From positions 5,010,875 through 5,074,874 of the forward strand of contig CM040764.1 in NCBI GenBank assembly GCA_022829145.1: a stretch of DNA of 64,000 nucleotides. Direction: 5' to 3'. Each line of letters starts with the position of its first letter. Position 1 is the first letter of the stretch. Positions 26,831-52,316 of the stretch are shown here, piece after piece. The notes beneath the pieces were generated by a model. The model worked only from the letters and a program-made list of their open reading frames with translations, made no database searches and was not told the origin of the DNA. This DNA comes from Albula goreensis. Taxonomy: Eukaryota; Chordata; Actinopteri; Albuliformes; Albulidae. The position numbers were made by a program, and so were the translations under genes.

Positions 26831-26872
26831 ATACAAGTCCCAGAACGTATTAGGAGTTGCCAGCGCATGCGC
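26831..26872 (+). promoter_or_regulatory. stk25 promoter motifs (NRF-1, ZNF143-like)
   Basis: A perfect NRF-1 palindrome GCGCATGCGC lies at 26863-26872. A partial ZNF143/SBS match, atacaagtcccagaacg, lies at 26831-26847. Both are about 350 bases upstream of the stk25 start codon, where a TATA-less housekeeping promoter would be expected. Confidence 0.45.
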
Positions 26873-27218
26873 ACTTAATGCCATTATTCTGTCCCTCTCA
26901 AGCACTAAATGAAGAGCAGGCAGAGTCTCTCCTTTGATAGCTGAAAATCAAATATTGATACACAAAGTCGAAATAGCTCTTACATTTGCCATTCTGATAG
27001 ATGGAGTTACACAATACATGACACTATCGCAGTGCTGCGGGGCGCGCAACAGGGCGGCTGGAACCCAAACACACATCGGTGGGGTGGTGGATTAGGAGGC
27101 TGTTTATGTCGAGGGTCTTAGAAGACAAGGAAGAAAAAACTGAAAAAAAAATTGATAACCTCCCTTTCCAGGCGGAAAGGGTTTTGGCTGCCCTCACCCT
27201 GACCAACCCGCCGACAGA

Positions 27219-39349
<12,131 letters not shown>

Positions 39350-39595
39350 AACCCGCCAGCTGCTACTCCACCCCAAACCCCCCTCCTCCAAAGTCCAGTC
39401 TCAGCCCTCCTCCTGGACCCGACCAGACCCTCTGCACCAACCCCCTTCCCAAGAGATCTTTTAATTAGAGGTTAATTAAATATTTTTACAGTTTTCTTTA
39501 TAGAACGGAGAATGTTAAAAAAAAAAAAAAAGGAAAAACAGAAAAAAAGGTCAAGACCGTTGTGCATAACAAACTGTATTAGATTATGTCTGTAT

Positions 39596-39601
39596 AATAA
39601 A
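39596..39601 (+). terminator. stk25 poly(A) signal
   Basis: AATAAA lies about 250 bases after the stk25 stop codon, followed by TG-rich sequence. This gives a compact 3' UTR. Confidence 0.6.
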
Positions 39602-41802
39602 GTTTATGGAAGCGTTGAAACTGAAGGCCCGTGAGAGTGATGTACTCTGGACTGCAGGAGAGAGGTGAGGAGCAGAAGGAATGCAGGACACACCCAATTG
39701 GAGGAGAGGACACCGTGGTAACCATTTCAGTCAGTTTAATTGGTTGTGGTTTTTTTTGTTATCTTTTCGTTGTTGTAACATGGGAACAAAACTACATGCA
39801 GAGTTAACGGGAGCAGGACTCCAGCAACATGCTACACAATAAATAGAGATAACATTAAAAGAAGAGTGAACAGAGTAAAGGGCCTCTCGGAAAAGGGAGG
39901 GTAATTAAATAGTTGGAAAGGTGGGGGGGGGGGGGGACTAAATATGGAGAGGGGTTTACAGCATTAGGCCCTGAAGGCAGAAACACAGAGCAAGAGAGAA
40001 GGAATTCCAGTCATACTCCAATACCCACCCCACCCCAAACCAAAGCTGCAAACTGGAGCAAGATCAGCAAGGTCAAAAAGGGGTGTTTAGCTGAACTTTC
40101 TCACACAAAAACGAACACGACACACAGGTGTACCTTCTAAGCACCCTGGGGCTGACCTATAAACATAGAAAAGGAACAAGGGAGACCCTAACAATCATTC
40201 ACTAAAATTATTATTTTTTTTTTTTTTTAAGTTATGAAAACTGTGTGGAGTATAGACTCCAGTTCATAACTCATGTATATTTTATGTGAGTAAATCTGAC
40301 AACAGTCACTTAAAAGCCCAGCTCCAAAACTATGTTAACATACAATTCCCCCTTCTCCCCCGAAATAACACACCTGCCACAGATGGCAGGCAGTATGAAG
40401 TTAAGCTTGGTTGACACTTCAGAGACGCTCTGGGACACTCAATACTGCTCGTGTGACCTTGGACAGGCCCCTCCTCCCTCTGGGCAGTGGTGAAACATCC
40501 ATCCAGCCACCAGACCCTTCTGTGAGAAAACAGGGAGCAGTGACTTCCCCATGTCCGTATTACTGCCCATCATGGCCATTATCTCAAATGGGAAGAAACT
40601 TTTAGTTTTGCGCTGAAAAGTGTCCCCTCGAAACAGTGACCATTTCAAACAACACATAGCCTTTGCAAACCAGAAGCAGGGACAGTCAGAGTAAACCATG
40701 GTTTAGGATCCAAAGACTGCTTCCACAAATGTTGTTAGTCTTCCTTCTTAGTGTCTCATCTGCAACATCTGACTCTGAAACCCATGCACAATTTGTAACT
40801 GTGCTCCACAAGAAAATTTGTACCATCTGTGTCATTAGTCTGAACAACAACTTAAAAAACAGACCAGACTGCCTGGCTTGAAACTTGAAAGTGAGATTGG
40901 CCAATCCCAGAATGCTTTGGGGTGAGGAGACAGAACAATTTCTATCAGAGGAGCTGAACAGTTGCCATGTTCCTGTGAGTGTCTAACGGCTGCATACAAA
41001 CACTGAGAATCCAACTGAATCAAACAGCTCCAGTTTAAGGACTTGTGTGGATGAGCACATGAAGGAAACCTAATCCAATATGAAAATCCATTTTCTAAGG
41101 CAAAACCTCTGAGCTGGAACTATCCGCAATTCAAATCGTAACAAGCTGAACATAATAAATGTATCAAAATTCAGACATAATGTTCAAAATACATTTTGAA
41201 AGTGTTCAAACACTCCACCTATACATTTTCCTGATAATGCCACAATCACATCTTAATTTGTGCATTAGAGAAGGCAGAAATAAGTCAGTTACAAACAACT
41301 GCTTACACGGTTACATAATTCAGTCACAAATAACATCTGATGTAATGATCCATCCAAACCTGTTAGCATTAAATTTGAACCTCAGAGAATGAAAGGTTGA
41401 GATGCACTCTTCTCCTTGTCACAAAACATGCCAAACAAATATTTAAGACAAAATGGCCCCTCATACCTGCATCCTGTTATCCATCTCTCATCTTTGCCCT
41501 AAGTCAAGCCTGCAGAAAACCTTTCATTTCAACTACTTTGCTAGGCCCTTCCAACATGACCACACTGACTGGGAGAAATCTCTACCCTCGACTTGGCTAG
41601 AGCTCCCCATTTCCTGTTGTGTACCCAAAGCCTACCACCATACCCCAACCCCCCACCCCTTCAATCTTCCTAGCTTTTAACTCGTCTCTACTTCCTTGCA
41701 CCATCATCATTTATCCTCATCGTAGCCTCGCCTGATTTTCAGTCGCATCTCTTCTGGTCTAGTCATAAAATCCAGGTTGGATATCGGACTCCCTTCCCTG
41801 CT
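39602..41802. other. spacer between stk25 and farp2 3' ends
   Basis: I see no exon or conserved ORF here. It contains a G run (about 39923-39937), a T run near 40207-40228 and ordinary AT-rich sequence. Part of it may belong to a longer farp2 3' UTR. Confidence 0.45.
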
Positions 41803-41808
41803 TTTATT
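41803..41808 (-). terminator. candidate farp2 poly(A) signal
   Basis: AATAAA on the minus strand lies about 0.9 kb past the farp2 stop codon. No nearer canonical signal was seen between it and the stop. Confidence 0.4.
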
Positions 41809-42720
41809 TGTGACTGCTTATGCACCAGAAATGGGGGAAGTTAAGTCTGTAACTCTCCAAATCTCTCAGTGACATGTTAAGTGGTTTAATGTGGGCTGCA
41901 AAGTCTTCTCAGTGGGAGGGGAGAAAGGCTGCTAAGCTTTTGACAATAAAACACACCTAATTCCTGCCTGTTAGGCTTACGTGGCATACATATATATAAG
42001 TACATGTTCTGGGCTATTATATGCATATATATTTATGTATATTCTGCATATTAACCATGAGCTCCCCTAATACATTATTATTATAATAATCTAGATCCAA
42101 GCTAGCATTCATGTTTGACTTGCAAAGAAAAGAAAATCAACAGTTTGAATCCTTATCTATTGAACCCAAGGTCGTTTGGCAGTACACGCTACTTTATAAA
42201 TCGTACCATTGTGATTCTCTCAATTCAATTGTCATTTCATTGTTTCGTCAGTCCTTCAGAAACCACTTCAAGTTGTATTTTTTAAGCCCCGATTTCCTTT
42301 TCCGGCACCTGATTGGTGGTTTTGGCCTCAGCAAAAGTGGTTCTTGAGTCTGTCCGCTGTGTCTCTCTCAGGAGGGTAGCGTGGGGGCAGTTCTGAAGGC
42401 CCAGACTGCACTGCAACGTTCCATGGTGGCCGCTTCCAAAGCAGGCCGAGTGGCTCAGCAGGGGGCATGAGAAGGCATGAGGCCCCCCTCCTTTTTGGGA
42501 CACCCCCGCTGATCTTGTCCAGTTGTTTGGCGAACGGTTGCCCGGATACCCGCCCCCCCAGGCCTATGCGTTCAGGAGCAGGAGGGGGGGCGGAAGTTCC
42601 TCAGAGAAATATGTAAAGCAATAAAGAGATACTTTTAAAAAAATAAACACACCTATGGGCTCCCAAGAGCTGGCGAGGCCCCGCCCCCCAGCCTCAGGAG
42701 CTCCGCCCAGCCAAAGGCGC

Positions 42721-45700
42721 TCAGTTGCCATTCATCTCCGGTGGGTCCCGTGGGACCAGGAGGCTCATCCTGCCTGTGGCACTGGCTGCGCTTTTGATCA
42801 CCTCCATCCACCTGCAGGGGGCGCCAGTGACACCAGTTACATTCCAATGTACGGTGACACGGAAAGTTAACGCCCAACACTCATAGAACCACAACACTTT
42901 TTACATATCCCTCCAGATCTGTAATCCATATGTGAATCCTGTATAACCTTCCCTGATTGGTACATTTTTGTACCCGTTTTACTTTCATGTAGCATCAAAA
43001 CAAGATAGGAAACTCACTGAAAAGCAGTTTAACATATGACAGACCAAGAGGTTTTCACCCAGGTATAAATTCAATAAGTAATGAGCTTTGATGATCTAAC
43101 TGGTAAAATAAAGATGAGGTATAGGAGACATACAGAGAAAATGCATACCTTTCAAAGGTGTACTCGCTCTCTGCGCGGAAGTAATACACGTGGGACTTGA
43201 ACTGCAGCTTGAAGACGTACTCTTTGTGGATGCTGTCCGACTCACCCGGGGTACCGACCGTGTAGCCTAGCAACGGCAGGCTGGCCAATGGGAAATCATC
43301 CTGCAATATGCCAACAGACCAGCAAAAATTTAGTCTCTCAAGCAAGCTACAGTCAGACTATATGGTGTATGCATTAGCACAGAAAGAGTCCCCAGCTCTG
43401 GTGCTGGGGAGCCCCAATGTCTGTTGGTTTTCATTGTTACTCAACATTTCACTGAACTGAAGGCATTCAGATGCTCGGATGATTTCTTGAATCTTAACTA
43501 GTTCTGTTTTCTTTCTTTTCACCCCACTTTCTACCAGTCTGGATACCCCAATCGTATTCACAGTCAATGTTAATCCCAGCAACCCCTTTTGTCAATTTGG
43601 AAACGCAGAGAAAAGGCCCTCCACTTCTCTAAAACATAGCCAATCATGGTGTGGCTAGGACTCAAACACCCAGTCTCAGTCTGCTCATGTCTGCTTCTCA
43701 AAGCGAACGTACACTGTGTGAGCCGCTGTCTCCCCCGGAGCAGTTCTTAAAATGGATGTGCCAGCCATCAGCCCTGGGTGCCAACATAAAACAGCATATC
43801 TTACGGCTTTCCAGGACCCCACGTACACACTCAGTACTGCATGCTCAGCTATAAGCTGAGAAAACCTGGCTGACTTGCACTCAGTCTCACTCAGGCATGA
43901 CAAAGCCAGTCTCCCGCGCCTGCTTTAGCCGGCTGAGCTCATTCCGGAGGCCCCATGAGTCCTGCCTTCCCATCAGCCCACATCGCTGCACCGCATCAGC
44001 CTCCGTTTTCCGCCTTGAGGGGAAACTGATTAAACTGAAATCCTAATGAGAGGCTGCTCTGCCCTGCTCTGCAGAGCCAGTGTCTCATCAGTCCTGAAGA
44101 TAAGTAAGAATTAAGTAATTAGGTGGCTACGGCGTTGTGGTGAGCAGTTAAATGCCCTATTTAAAAACCGCTCACTGAACTGAACGGCACCTCGTTTTCT
44201 CAATTATGGCACCGAGGAATGTCTGAGTTTTATTATCGCTGCAGCTCCGCAGAGGAAAGGGAACTTAGAGTGAACAGCAGAGCACATGGCTCAGCAGAAC
44301 TCAGTCTCCTGGAGGCCCCTGCAACAAGCTGTTAATTGTGTTGATCAGAAACTTTCAATGTCCTGAGGGATGGTTTGGTCTCTTAAAACAGCCACGCGTG
44401 AAGAATAAACGTCCTATATTCACCCCATTCCCATTCATTCAGTCAGATAAGTGATTGTGATGGGCTGTCATGACAACCAACACATGGAGTCATATGGCGC
44501 CCCTAGGTCTAAGGACGGTACCTGGTGGGTCTTATAAAAGAAGAGGCAGAAGTTGGTGAAGACGACCCACAGCTTCTGCCAGCCGTTGCTGTTCTTGAAC
44601 TTCCTCAGGAGATACCCAGAAAGCTGGTTCTGAAACAGAAGGGTCAAATAAAGAGGATATGAGACTGGATGTACAGATACTATCCCTGTTTCCCTTTTCT
44701 GGTTTTAGTAAGGCATCTTGTTTCTCCGATTAGTTTTTTAAATATCTTGGTTCCCTAACCACTTCTCTCCTTTGTTCTGCATCCTGATTGTATTAAAGAG
44801 AGGGGTCAGACTGGATGTGCCCTGAGGTGTTCTTACAGGCCCTCTTATCTTATTCTGGTGATTATATTAGCCATTAGTCACATCCTGTGCTTTGGAAATG
44901 GTCTTGCATAAAGACTTAAGTCAGCAAACCTGCATGTCAGTACAGGTGTGAGCAACTGCACAGTACAAATCGTTTTGTAACATCCTCCTAAAACTATGTG
45001 CTGCAATGTAGGCTTTTGCATAATTACAGATGTGACGCAGCTATCCTGTCAGTAAAGTTACCGAACAAATGAAGGGGTGTTACTTTTCCAACAAATTCAG
45101 CAGTAATTCAAATTCAGTAATTCTTCGTTAATCTCCACTTCCATTTCATGAGCATTTCCTGTGCTAAATTCAGGACACAAGTTCAGCTGGAGGTTCTAAC
45201 CCTGACTATGTGAACCTGTTTGTATGGCAGGACCTGTGATGGTGATAGAATTGTGCCCTTGGCCATTATAAAACTGTCCTCCCTGTTAACATACAGCGAG
45301 AGGGTTTCAGTCAAACAGGAGGCAAAAGGTGGTGATTAGGATCTCTCTGTGTTGCACAAATACACTGTCCTGAACTCTGCATACATGTGTGGCGTTTCCC
45401 GTGTTCCCACTTTATCCAACATGCAAACAGATTAAGAGACATGAGGAGGGGTGTTCAGAGACAGGGAGAGACATGACGATATGTTAATGGAATATGTGCA
45501 GAAGGACAGTGGGGAAAAAAAAGGACAACTGGCTTTGATGGAAGTGGTAATGATATTCTCTGATGCATTTAATGTTTTATTTTTATTACTTTACAATAAA
45601 AATAGTATAAAACTATTTAAATGTTTTAGAAGGTAATTTTCTGTGCACATATAACCAATCACCTGATTCAGTAAATGGTTGGAACCCATTTTGGGCTGTA

Positions 45701-48700
45701 CTGGTATGGGCACCATTTCTGTATGATACCGTTGCCAGTTGCAATGCATAATTGTTACTTTATTCCAAAATTTTATATTTAGTATGTGGGTCAGAATTAA
45801 AAGTCACATACTAAAAATAGACATCTGGTTCACAGTGGTTTAAGAAGCCCTTGGGCAGTGATACTTGCTCTCTTGTGGGATACACGCTCAACAGATGTTT
45901 TCAGGGGAATTCAAATTCTGACAGTAAATCATGGAGGACACTGAGAAATTTAATAATGTAATTTAATTATATATATCAATTGTTGGATACATCAGTCAGT
46001 TCCCTCGCCCAGACTTTTTTCGGTTCCTGCCGACACGGTAAATCAAGACTAATAAAGACCCGGGCTGTTCTCATGTTGTTTTATTTTAGGTCATATAATT
46101 TGACACTTTTTTAACTGTTTTTATCAACATGTCTTGTTTTTATAACCCCGCATTTTCATAACAGTGGGGTTATTTTATTACTTGGTGGTTTCTTTGGTGA
46201 CCTGACTTCAGTTCTCATGTAAAGTGGGCAGCGGTTTGAGTTTCGGCCAATCAGGGGCAGCTGCGGGGCAGGGGTGTACCTTGTTCATGTGCAGGTAATC
46301 GGACACAGAGAGGCTCTGGTTCCGGTACCAGCACATGTGAGTGATGGTGTTGGGCCGCTGGGCCTGACCCAGGAGGTAGCGGGGGGGCAGCTCCGGGGAC
46401 ACGGCCGGAGAGAGGAAGACTTGAGTGGGACAAGAGGACAGAAGTGGGGAGAGGAGAAAGATGGAGAAAGAGAAGACAGGACAGTTAGCATGCGGTCAGA
46501 GTATGGCCAGACGGGGAGAGAGGTCAGAGGGGGGCAGTCCGCAGGGTTTTCGGTCCAGAGCTGTTAGTCAGGGAGGAAAAGTTTCGTTATCGTGTCTCTC
46601 CTGCGAGTTCTGCACAGACCCAGACCACAAAACGTGTTAAAAATCGATCTCTCTGACGAGTTTCAGTGCAAGGGCAGCGACTCACCAAGTTTTGTGGCGA
46701 TCCGCTGTTGATCAGTATCCCATCCGGGCAACTGTACCTGATTACAAGCAGCACTGATATGCAGTCTAGCGCCCAGCGGGAGGACAGAGCACAGTGAAGA
46801 GGTTAATGAGATGGCTGAAATGAAAGAGTGAGGTGAGAGGTAAAAGAAAGTAACAGATCAGTGAGGATGACGGAGGTAGCATCTTCAAAGGTGCCTGAGA
46901 CAGACAGACAGACAGGGATGTGACATGTTACAAGGACTCCACTGTGAAACCCAGAGAAACAGAGCTGCCCATCGCTGCAGCGCCTGCCATAGAGACCGTT
47001 CCACCCACACACACACGCGAGGAGCCGCTGTGATTCTGTTACCATGGAAACTTGTCAGGTTTGTAACCACATGGTCCTATGAGCCTGAGACAGGCTGACA
47101 CACTGATCTGAGGTAAACGCATCCCACTTCCAGGGTATGTGTACTGGTGCTTAACCAATGGCCAGTGACCTCATCTGACAATCCACGGTCTTCTGTAAAT
47201 AGGCCTCTGACTGGAGGTGGCAAGTTTAGCCAACCCAACCTCTGACCAATGACATGATGCTCAGTTTAAAAACTAGCTGGAACTACTTGGAATGCAGAAA
47301 ACCATGCATTTTGTTTCAGTGACAGGAACCAGTGGTATGGCGGGTGGCAGCAGGGTGGAGGCAGTGTGCCTCTGGGCTCTGAATGGAGCAGGGGGGTGGT
47401 GGTTTTGGGGTAGGGGGTACCTCCACGGCCAGGCTGTGGTCGGACATTGAGACGCTGGTGTTACGGTGCCAGCACACGTGCATGGTGGTGTTGGCCCGGT
47501 GGTGCGTCTGTTTGTCCAGGGAGCTGCGGGACGAGTGAGTGTCGTCCTCAGACTCCTGCTCCAGAGACACCTCGTCCGATGACCCTGCCGAGGGGAGGGG
47601 GAAGGGGGGAGGAGCGGGGGTAACCCCGGTAACAGTGAGGGCAGTACGTAGAGGGTTAAGCAGTATTAAAAAAAAAAACATTTCTATCATCCCTAAACCA
47701 CGGAAAGAAGCACTAAAAGAGATCTACAAAGAAAGAAGTAGTGGGCCAACTATATACAGAAATCACTGCACAGGGATAGCTATGCCAGGGTTGGGGTTGA
47801 GGGTGGGGGGGACATCGTCCTGAGATGACACCTCTGTCACCAGCACCTGTCAGGGACATTGTCACACATCCACTTCAAACCCAACTTCAAACAGCCCAAG
47901 TGTCAGAGCAGAGGAAATAAGACAGCCCGTATAGCGGCTCGGCTACAGTGCGTCAGCAAGGCCTGGACACTACACCCTAAGGACTCTCTCAAAATATTAC
48001 AGCAGGGGAAGAAAACAGGAACAAGAATTCTGGGATATTTGCACAACCATTAGGCATAAATGACACATCTAAAAAGCCCCTGGGCAACATAAGTATTTGA
48101 AATCCTTTAACCTTTTGGGCAACAGTTCCTGCAGATTACTGGTAATGTTAAAATAGATAACCATATTCACCAATTTTCAGAGCAAAGTTCTTTTGTATAA
48201 TTGTGTATTTGGTTAGGGACACGCTGCTTTGAAATTCCACAGGGATCATCAGGTATGTTTTTTCTATTTTTAGTCGGTATCTGAAAAGTAAACGCATTTC
48301 AAGTATTTACTTGTCCCAGGTCTAACACAAAGCAAGCCTTTAACGAAACAGAAAAAAATCTGATGTTGAAAGAAGTCTGAAATATCACAAACACCATACA
48401 TAGACTTATTAACTTTAATCTCAATTTGTTGTTTTCAGATGAACTCTCATCTGGGACAGTGACAGCGCAGGTGAGTAACGGGCGTTGAAGGGCGCTTACG
48501 GTTGGAGCGGTCGCACAGTCCAGAGTCCAGGAAGAGCTCCGATTTCTCCTGGGACTTTTTGGCCATGTCGATCGCCATGTTCATGTCCTCCATCCACTTC
48601 CCCATCTCCACTTTGGAGCTGAGAGAAGAGCGTGTGGTTAGAATGGGTATCAGTCACAAAGCCCGCCTGCTGCAGCCAGCTTAAAGAGAAGCACCCAGAG

Positions 48701-51700
48701 GACCATGATGACAGCAAATGGCTGTTCAGCTGAATTAGCCCTTGGAACCTTCAGCACCCTCCAGGCTGGAACATGTGTGTGCATGTGTGCATGTATGTGG
48801 TGTGCATGGGTATGTGTGCATGTGAGTGTGCGTGTGTGTGTGTGCACACTTGCCATGAGACTGCTCTTTCCTACCTGGCTGCCACTACGATGGTCCTCTG
48901 CGCAGAGTAGATGGTGAAGCAGTGTGGCACGGACCACTCATTCTCACTCTCCTCAACCTGGAGGATGATGGGTTAGGGAGGAGGAGAAAAAAGAAAGGAG
49001 GGATGAAAAGGAGGGGAGGCCCATGAGCTGGGCTATTCACATACAAATGCTGCCCCTAAAGCCATCTCTTCCTTTGGGGGGTTAAAGCATCAAAGCTTTA
49101 TTGCAAAAAAAAAAGTTTACAAGCCTGCCTGAAAGCTCTGTGGGTCTCCTTGCCTCTAAACAGTATTGCTCTAAGCAGCTATGATCCTAGGGATTAAGTC
49201 TCAGTGATGCCTAAACAAGACCCAGACATTAAAACCAACTGTCGCCTGCTAAACGACTGCTTCCTTCACTTTGAGCAACAAAATCAATTCACACTGCAAG
49301 CTCATTGGGCTCTGAAACCAGCAGTTAACATGCTGCAAGAATCAGGAATCAATAGTAAGCGGATTTGTGACTGCTTCAGTCCATCACTCAACGCGCCAGT
49401 GAAGCGGGTGGCCTGACTCTGGGCACGGACGTGATTTCTGTACCCCTGGCGGGGTGTGTGAGGGCTGCCCTGGAACTCCCTGGTGGGTGCAGAAGAATGA
49501 GCTGCAGGCGGGGGTGAAGCGGACACACCCAGACCATGCAGGCAGCCTCACCTCCACTGGGAGCTCTTTAGTCAGTTCAGGAAATTAACTCAAATTCAGG
49601 TCAATAAACTGGCTAAAGATTCCCAATTCCCAAAAGAGAATATTGTGGGCAGTTTCCCAATTTGTGAGCCGAATGGTGAATCGTAAATTTCCAGTAATTA
49701 TTGACCCCCTAACTGCTGAATACCTGACTCGCATCCCGATTAACAATATCTCCATGATGATTTGATGTACGGGAAGGGGAGGGGTTTCAGAAATCCATCT
49801 TAAGGGCCATATACGGCAGGCTTTCAGCAGTGAGAACGGCAGGTGAAAAACGACACTGTATTGGAAATATGTGGACTCTCCCACGATGGGACTGGGGGGT
49901 AAACGGGAACAGCAGTATGAGAGCTGGGTGGTGAACACCTGGATACTCACGAGCATGCCGTGGAGAGGCAGCTGGCCGTGCACTTTGAACTGGTTGGTGG
50001 CCGTCACCCCTTTGCTGGTGTACAGGAGGATGTCGGAGAACTGGGAAAGAACAGCAAATGAACGACAGTCCGCAGACACGTGATGAAGTGCTTACAGCCG
50101 AAGCCGAAGCCCGCACTTTTCTGACAACAGGAACGCGACTCACTTACCAGGAAAAACATCCTCTGCTGCAGCCCTTTCTTCGTGAGCTTGTACAGACAGC
50201 CCTCCCGGATAAACTCCTGAGAGCAAGAGACACACATCACACACAGCACTCACACACAGGCACAAAAACAGCACTAACAAGAATGCCTTCGAATAGTAAC
50301 AAACAGATTCTGTTATTCGATCATGTCAAAAACTCTGCATGCAAGTAAAACATGAAGATAATTAATGATTGTGGGCCCGGTCAGGTTTGGATGGCTGTTA
50401 CAGGCACATGATATCTGGTAGGGTGGGTGGAGCCTGGCTCTCATTGTGGGGCGGGCAGATGAGGATATGAAAAAGTCTCCGAACCACAAATCACTACTGG
50501 ACAACATTTCTGTTTATAATCAAGAGATGCATGAGTCATTGTCCCTGACACAGACTGCTGAAGGCGACACTGAAATGTCTGTGTCTTCTGAGCCCTTGTT
50601 GGGAGGTAATTGTGTTAACTCGCTGCGTCTGCGCTGAGGGATGGCTCTTCTGACCCCCAGACTCAAGATACTCTCTGGGTCGACAACATGAAACACTGCA
50701 CAGTGCTGCGGAAGCCTGAGGAAATGTTTCCAATACTGGCTCATGCATATTCAGCCAATGTGAGTGCATCAAAACCCAACAGACAAAGCACTATAAAAGG
50801 ATGACATGTTGGCTAACTAACCAAGGATACCAAGACAGAATGATAATTATATCACAGACAATACTGAACAATCTTTAATAACACAATACACCAATCTTTA
50901 CTCAATACAGGACATGGAAACCTCCATTTCAAGTCGTTGCATTTCCCAGAGAGTTTTCTGGAAATTTCTATTGTGAGATTTACTGGTCTTGTTGTATGTC
51001 CTCCGGTCTTCGTTCAGTGTGCTGTAGGCCAGTGAGAAAACCACTTCTGCATTCTCTGATGCCAGCGTGCAAATTATTTTTAAATTACTGGTCATTATTT
51101 CGACCCCATGACTCACCCGGCCAGGGGCGGTGAGGTTCTCGATGCCGATCAGGTCCCTCTGCAGCTCGGTCAGCTTCTGGAAGTTCTCCAGCCGGATCAG
51201 GCTGCTCTGGAGCTGGGCCGCCATCTCCGCCACCTCCTTCAAGGCCTCTGCAGGGGGTGGGGGTTGGGGAGAGAGGGGTTGCCACGGTCACAAAGGAGCT
51301 AGTCTCAACTCCCCATGCTCAAAATTGCAAAACAGCATCGAAAATGGATTTGGTTGGCCAAGAAAAGTCTAGTACCCTGAATAACCACAAATTGTTGTCC
51401 ACACCTACACGAGATCTGTGATTGGTCAGAAGTAATACCTGACCACAGCTTTATCGGCAAAGAATGCTGATGTTGGGCTATCAGAATGTAGACAGTCGTT
51501 TTTAGGGCTCATAGTCTTAAGCTTGGCCTGTGAGGCTACAAAGAGAAAGCTGTGTGACCAGAGCACACACTGAACAGCCAGGACCCAAAGACGGTTTGGG
51601 GGGGGCTCTTGGTTACTCATTAGACAGAACTCTAACAGAACGTGCTCAACCACACAGCACGACACAGACGAGCAGCACCTGGACATGACTCATGCAGTTT

Positions 51701-51939
51701 TATAGGGGACCACAGACAATGTCCTGGACATTCAGCTCTGCTGTGTGCGTCATTTGTTCATTTAATTTATGGTGCAGTGTCACTTCTTGGGAAGCCTTCT
51801 TGTGAGCCTGTGTGTGTGTCTGTGTTGCGCTCACTCTTGCAGTCGTGCTGGTCACAGTGCTCAGGGCTGTAGTGTGTACGTGTGTATGTGTGTGTGATAC
51901 TCACCCTTGCAGTTGTGCCGGTCGCGGTGCTCAGGGCTG

Positions 51940-51970
<31 letters not shown>

Positions 51971-52089
51971 ATACTCACTCTTGCAGTCGTGCCGGTCGCG
52001 GTGCTCAGGGCTGTAGTGTGTGTTTGTGTGTATGTGTGTGTGTGAGATACTCACCCTTGCAGTCGTGCCGGTCGCGGTGCTCAGGGCTG

Positions 52090-52158
<69 letters not shown>

Positions 52159-52274
52159 ACTCACCCTTGCAGTCGTGCCGGTCGCGGTGCTCAGGGCTGT
52201 AGTGTGTGTGTGTGTATGTGTGTGTGATACTCACCCTTGCAGTCCTGCCGTGCTGGTCGCGGTGCTCAGGGCTG

Positions 52275-52316
<42 letters not shown>

